Below, one piece after another: positions 61,117-64,000 of a stretch of 64,000 bases of DNA. The DNA is from Lepidodermella squamata. Its lineage: Eukaryota; Gastrotricha. The DNA lies in assembly GCA_047495785.1 (NCBI GenBank), contig JBLDXI010000020.1:1302001-1366000 (forward strand), given 5' to 3'. Position numbers and translations under genes: made by a program. Positions within the stretch are counted from its first letter, which is position 1. Each line of letters opens with the position of its first letter. The notes beneath the pieces were generated by a model that saw only the letters and a program-made list of their open reading frames with translations, was not told where the DNA came from and did no database searches.

Positions 61117-62124
61117 GAATCTGAGGGGGCGTTTTCCACACAACATACGAGGTTCATTCGTATGCGTTCATTCATTTCATTTCACACATTTCGTTTTTTT
61201 TAATCACAGCGTCACGTGAAGACCATTTATTTTGCAAAATATTGTCCATGCTGTCAAATTTTATTAGTTATCATTTGGGTCGGTAAAATTTGGTATATCT
61301 TTATTAATGTAAGACCTTGACATAATTTTGAGCTTGCCTTCGCCCCGCGAGATTTTTGCCCGACAGATCGGGAGCTGTGTGGCAGCGGCAGCTCAGAGAC
61401 CGAGCGCAGATGTGCGGTGTGTCTGAGAGGATTCCGATGGATTCTGGCTCTATTAATATCTTTTTGTATTTGCATGCTGTTGTGCCATCACTATGCCCTA
61501 TACCGAATTATCGGTGGCTCGTTTAACTTGAGCTTTGACTTGAGACAAATCATCAGAATTGTTGGCAGGGTCTTCGTCTACCCCACTGCTCTCGTTTGAT
61601 GTTGTAGTTCTCTCAAGCCAAGAGTGACTAAACAGAGGCCGAATCTAGCCTTTTCTCCCCATGTCCAGTAGCTCATACCTCAGGAAACCCACTTCCGGCC
61701 ATTCTTCTTCCTCAAACAGATTGTACACTGTAATCCATGCGATTCATCCGTTATTTGGTACTATAATCAAAATAGGGACTATTGAAGGCTTCCCTGATCG
61801 ATACTTATGCAGCTTATCGAAAATATTCGGTCAGCGAATGTTTTAAGCACTAATCGATCTGATAGTTGAAAAGGCTATAGACTGATTTTTTGCCTTTAAT
61901 CTGGGGATTCGCTTTAAAATGAATGATCATTTAGAGACTTACACTCGTGGAAGAAAAATGTTGACTCGTATGCCCGGGTTAGCATTCTCGTAAACTTCTT
62001 TAATGAAAACTCGCCCACATAAGATTTTAAGTTGTGTCATATTCATTTTATGCTGTGCGGTTAACGGTGTCTTTTTGTTACATGTTATAGAGATGTTTGG
62101 CTTAGGTTAAATGCTTTGAAACTA
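61117..62124. other. intergenic, upstream of the RhoGAP gene
   Basis: About 1 kb without a supported gene. The 60-codon frames at 61417-61599 and 61661-61846 show no domain. It presumably holds the promoter and 5' UTR of the next gene. Confidence 0.4.
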
Positions 62125-63972
62125 ATGGATGCCGAATCAGGAGGTAAGCTTTATTCCGATTGTAAATTGTGACGTCGTTGCATTGCTAACTGCTTTTGTT
62201 TAATAGGTCGCGGAGGCTCCAACGCCGTGGTTTGGCTCAAAGATGCTGGCTTGGATTACCTCATATCCAACAAAGGTTTGCTACACCTCTTAGCTTATTA
62301 CTTGAGTTTCATTTGTTCTGATTTTTTCAGCCTCTTCCTCTAATAATTCGGAAAATGAGGAACGATCAGCCATGGTTATGTTTGGGAGCCTTACTCGACG
62401 GCAATCCATTGCTGTTCAAGTAAATAATAAAAGCTAGACTCAAGTGTTTTATAATCTTGAAATTCTCTTGGTAGAAACGATTGCGTGAAGCTGGTAACGT
62501 CTCTACGATCGCTGAGCATCCTATTCAACAACGCCGACGGGGCAATGCATCTGGAAAACCCCGAGGTAGCAGCATAACTTCAGAGACTCCTTTGGGCGGC
62601 AGGCTCGTGTCGTCCTTTTCCGGTCCTCTTGATACACCATCGCCTCAAAAATCATGCGTGCCACTAAACATGGGCTCAAATCTTTTAAATGCTGCAAAGC
62701 GATCGGGCAGCTATGATCTCGGCAAGTTGAGCATCAGCGAGACACCCGGTGTCGTTTTGAAAGCTCGAAGACATGTCGATATTATGGAAGCATATGATGC
62801 TTGCAGCCCTGCTGATTCCTCTTGCGTTTACCGTGAAGAATCAGAGCGAAAGTCTCGCAGTGCTTCGGCTTCTGCTCCGGCCGCGACGGTTTACGAAGGC
62901 TTTCCTGTAAGTTGCACTGAAATTATGTAGTTCATCGATAATTTTTTGCTTTTAGATATTTTCTGTTTCGCCTTGTGACGTTGGAATTACTCTGGCTTGC
63001 CATGACCTTTCGCCAGCGGATCTTATCGTTGTTAGGAGATTAGCATTCATTGAGTCGAGTGCTGTATTTGACGAGCTCAACATTCGGACTCCATCGCTGA
63101 ATCAGAATAATAGCGGTAGTACAAATTCTTTAATGGGCCTGTTATCTGGAAAACACGGTAAACAGCCATCAACCGCAAGCGCTTCATCACTGCCTATTTC
63201 TTCGTTGGAAAGTATGATAACGAAATCGAGATCTCGCAATGCACCGAAAGCGCGAGTGCCTCTGTTGATAGAGAGAGTGCTAGCTGAACTATGCTCGAGC
63301 AGATGTGCTAATTCTGAGGGCCTATTTAGAATTCCGCCTTCGCAACAACGCCTGCGAACGTTGCTACAAAGCCTTCAATCGAGTGACTTTAGCGAGTCAT
63401 CCTTCAATTTCAGCGAAGTCCCGCCTCCAGACTTGGCAGCCCTCTTGAAACATATTATCCGCTCACTTTCGCCATCATTGCTCACGGCTTCGTTGGAGCC
63501 ACTCTTCGTACTCGCCGTTACTGATATTCAGAACGAAAGTCCTAGCCCTCAACCTAGCAACAGCTTTTCAGCCGGCCAACCCGGAACTGCACCTGTACCA
63601 CCAGCAAATGCTGTCAGGGACCGATTGCGCTTGTTGAATTTGTTGGTTTTACAACTTCCCGACGTAAATCGAGATACCCTGCAGCTGATTCTGAGCAGTC
63701 TGCGGATCTTGGCCGGTCCTGCGTCGAATAATCGAATGGCAGCTTCCTCGCTCGCCGTTGTTCTAGCCCCACTGTTCTTCCCTACACTACAGCACCTGAC
63801 TGACGCTGATCACATTCATCGCCAAGTTTTAGTCGTTCAACTACTCATTATTTACGCCGATGTGCTCTTTGTCGTGCCAAATCAACTGCTTGATCAAGTC
63901 AGGTTGCACAACACGCTCCTGAACCAGCGAAATTTCGTCTCCGGGCCGAAGCACACTCGAAAGGTTGCAACC
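62125..63972 (+). CDS. ARHGAP18/28/40-type RhoGAP, 3' end outside window
   Basis: Five exons in phase within the window: 62125-62143, 62207-62275, 62331-62419, 62475-62906, 62956-63972. The N-terminal half is Ser-rich and unstructured. The motif DLSPADLIVVRRLAFIESSA immediately before the RhoGAP domain is typical of the ARHGAP18/28/40 group (fly conundrum). In the domain, EGLFRIPPS contains the arginine finger, DLAALLKHIIRSLSPSLLT is helix C, and LLNLLVLQLPDVNRDTLQLI is followed by MAASSLAVVLAPLFFP. A Ser/Pro insert interrupts it near 63535-63605. It stimulates GTP hydrolysis by RhoA-like GTPases and so limits actomyosin tension. The frame runs on to a stop at 63988-63990, but a strong donor (ACC|GTGAGT at 63973) with intact phase suggests that the coding exon ends at 63972 and continues beyond the window. 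Confidence 0.85.
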
Positions 63973-64000
63973 GTGAGTGTTGTTATGTGAATTTTGTCTT

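Noticed and set aside
63973-63990. Stop codon at 63988-63990 as the true end of the RhoGAP protein
   Set aside because: A strong donor GTGAGT lies 15 bases before it in phase, so read-through into an intron is more likely.

Overview
This is nuclear DNA of a small-genome animal. The genes have many short introns (typically 48-60 bases, GT..AG) and metazoan-specific products (WDR47, a Glut4EF-type C-clamp factor, CERT1, DCAF12, condensin II NCAPD3, BANF1, a nuclear-receptor ligand-binding domain, astacin, a Pif-like matrix protein). The compact genes, peritrophin-type chitin-binding domains and small globins suggest an ecdysozoan. A tardigrade is my best guess, but nothing here proves it. Exon boundaries below were worked out by hand from reading-frame phase, splice signals and family conservation.

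Layout. 1-7.5 kb: tail of a C-type lectin gene (+), a vWA/peritrophin/LamG Pif-like secreted protein (+), an unknown six-TM protein (-) and a nuclear receptor made only of a ligand-binding domain (-). 7.5-10.6 kb: no convincing gene. 10.6-24.8 kb: WDR47 (+), CERT1 (+), a Glut4EF/ZNF704-like factor (+) and DCAF12 (-), separated by long AT-rich spacers. 25.2-29.6 kb: an apparently complete ISL2EU-type DNA transposon with short terminal inverted repeats, a SWIM-YqaJ exonuclease gene (+), a THAP-DDE transposase gene (-) and a MITE nested in an intron. 30.8-34.1 kb: a 64-aa one-TM protein only 21 bases upstream of an ABCB9/HAF-type transporter, probably on one transcript. 34.3-37.5 kb: two tandem globins and a calmodulin-like gene (all -). 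38.2-41.3 kb: a secreted MAM-astacin-mucin protein whose catalytic Glu is replaced (+). 41.9-47.6 kb: NCAPD3 and BANF1 (-). 48.3-48.9 kb: a foldback element. 49.6-54.2 kb: WDHD1 (+), with one GC-AG intron. 54.5-56.8 kb: two more calmodulin-like genes (- then +). 57.6-59.5 kb: TM9SF1 (-). 59.6-61.1 kb: a pogo/Tigger-like MITE and a second foldback element. 62.1 kb to the right edge: an ARHGAP18/28/40-type RhoGAP (+, incomplete).

The genes do not form one pathway. Several neighbours share a theme: NCAPD3, BANF1 and WDHD1 act on chromatin and chromosome replication or segregation, and CERT1, TM9SF1 and ABCB9 act on internal membranes. The window also holds at least five non-autonomous or autonomous mobile elements. 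I found no tRNA, rRNA or CRISPR.
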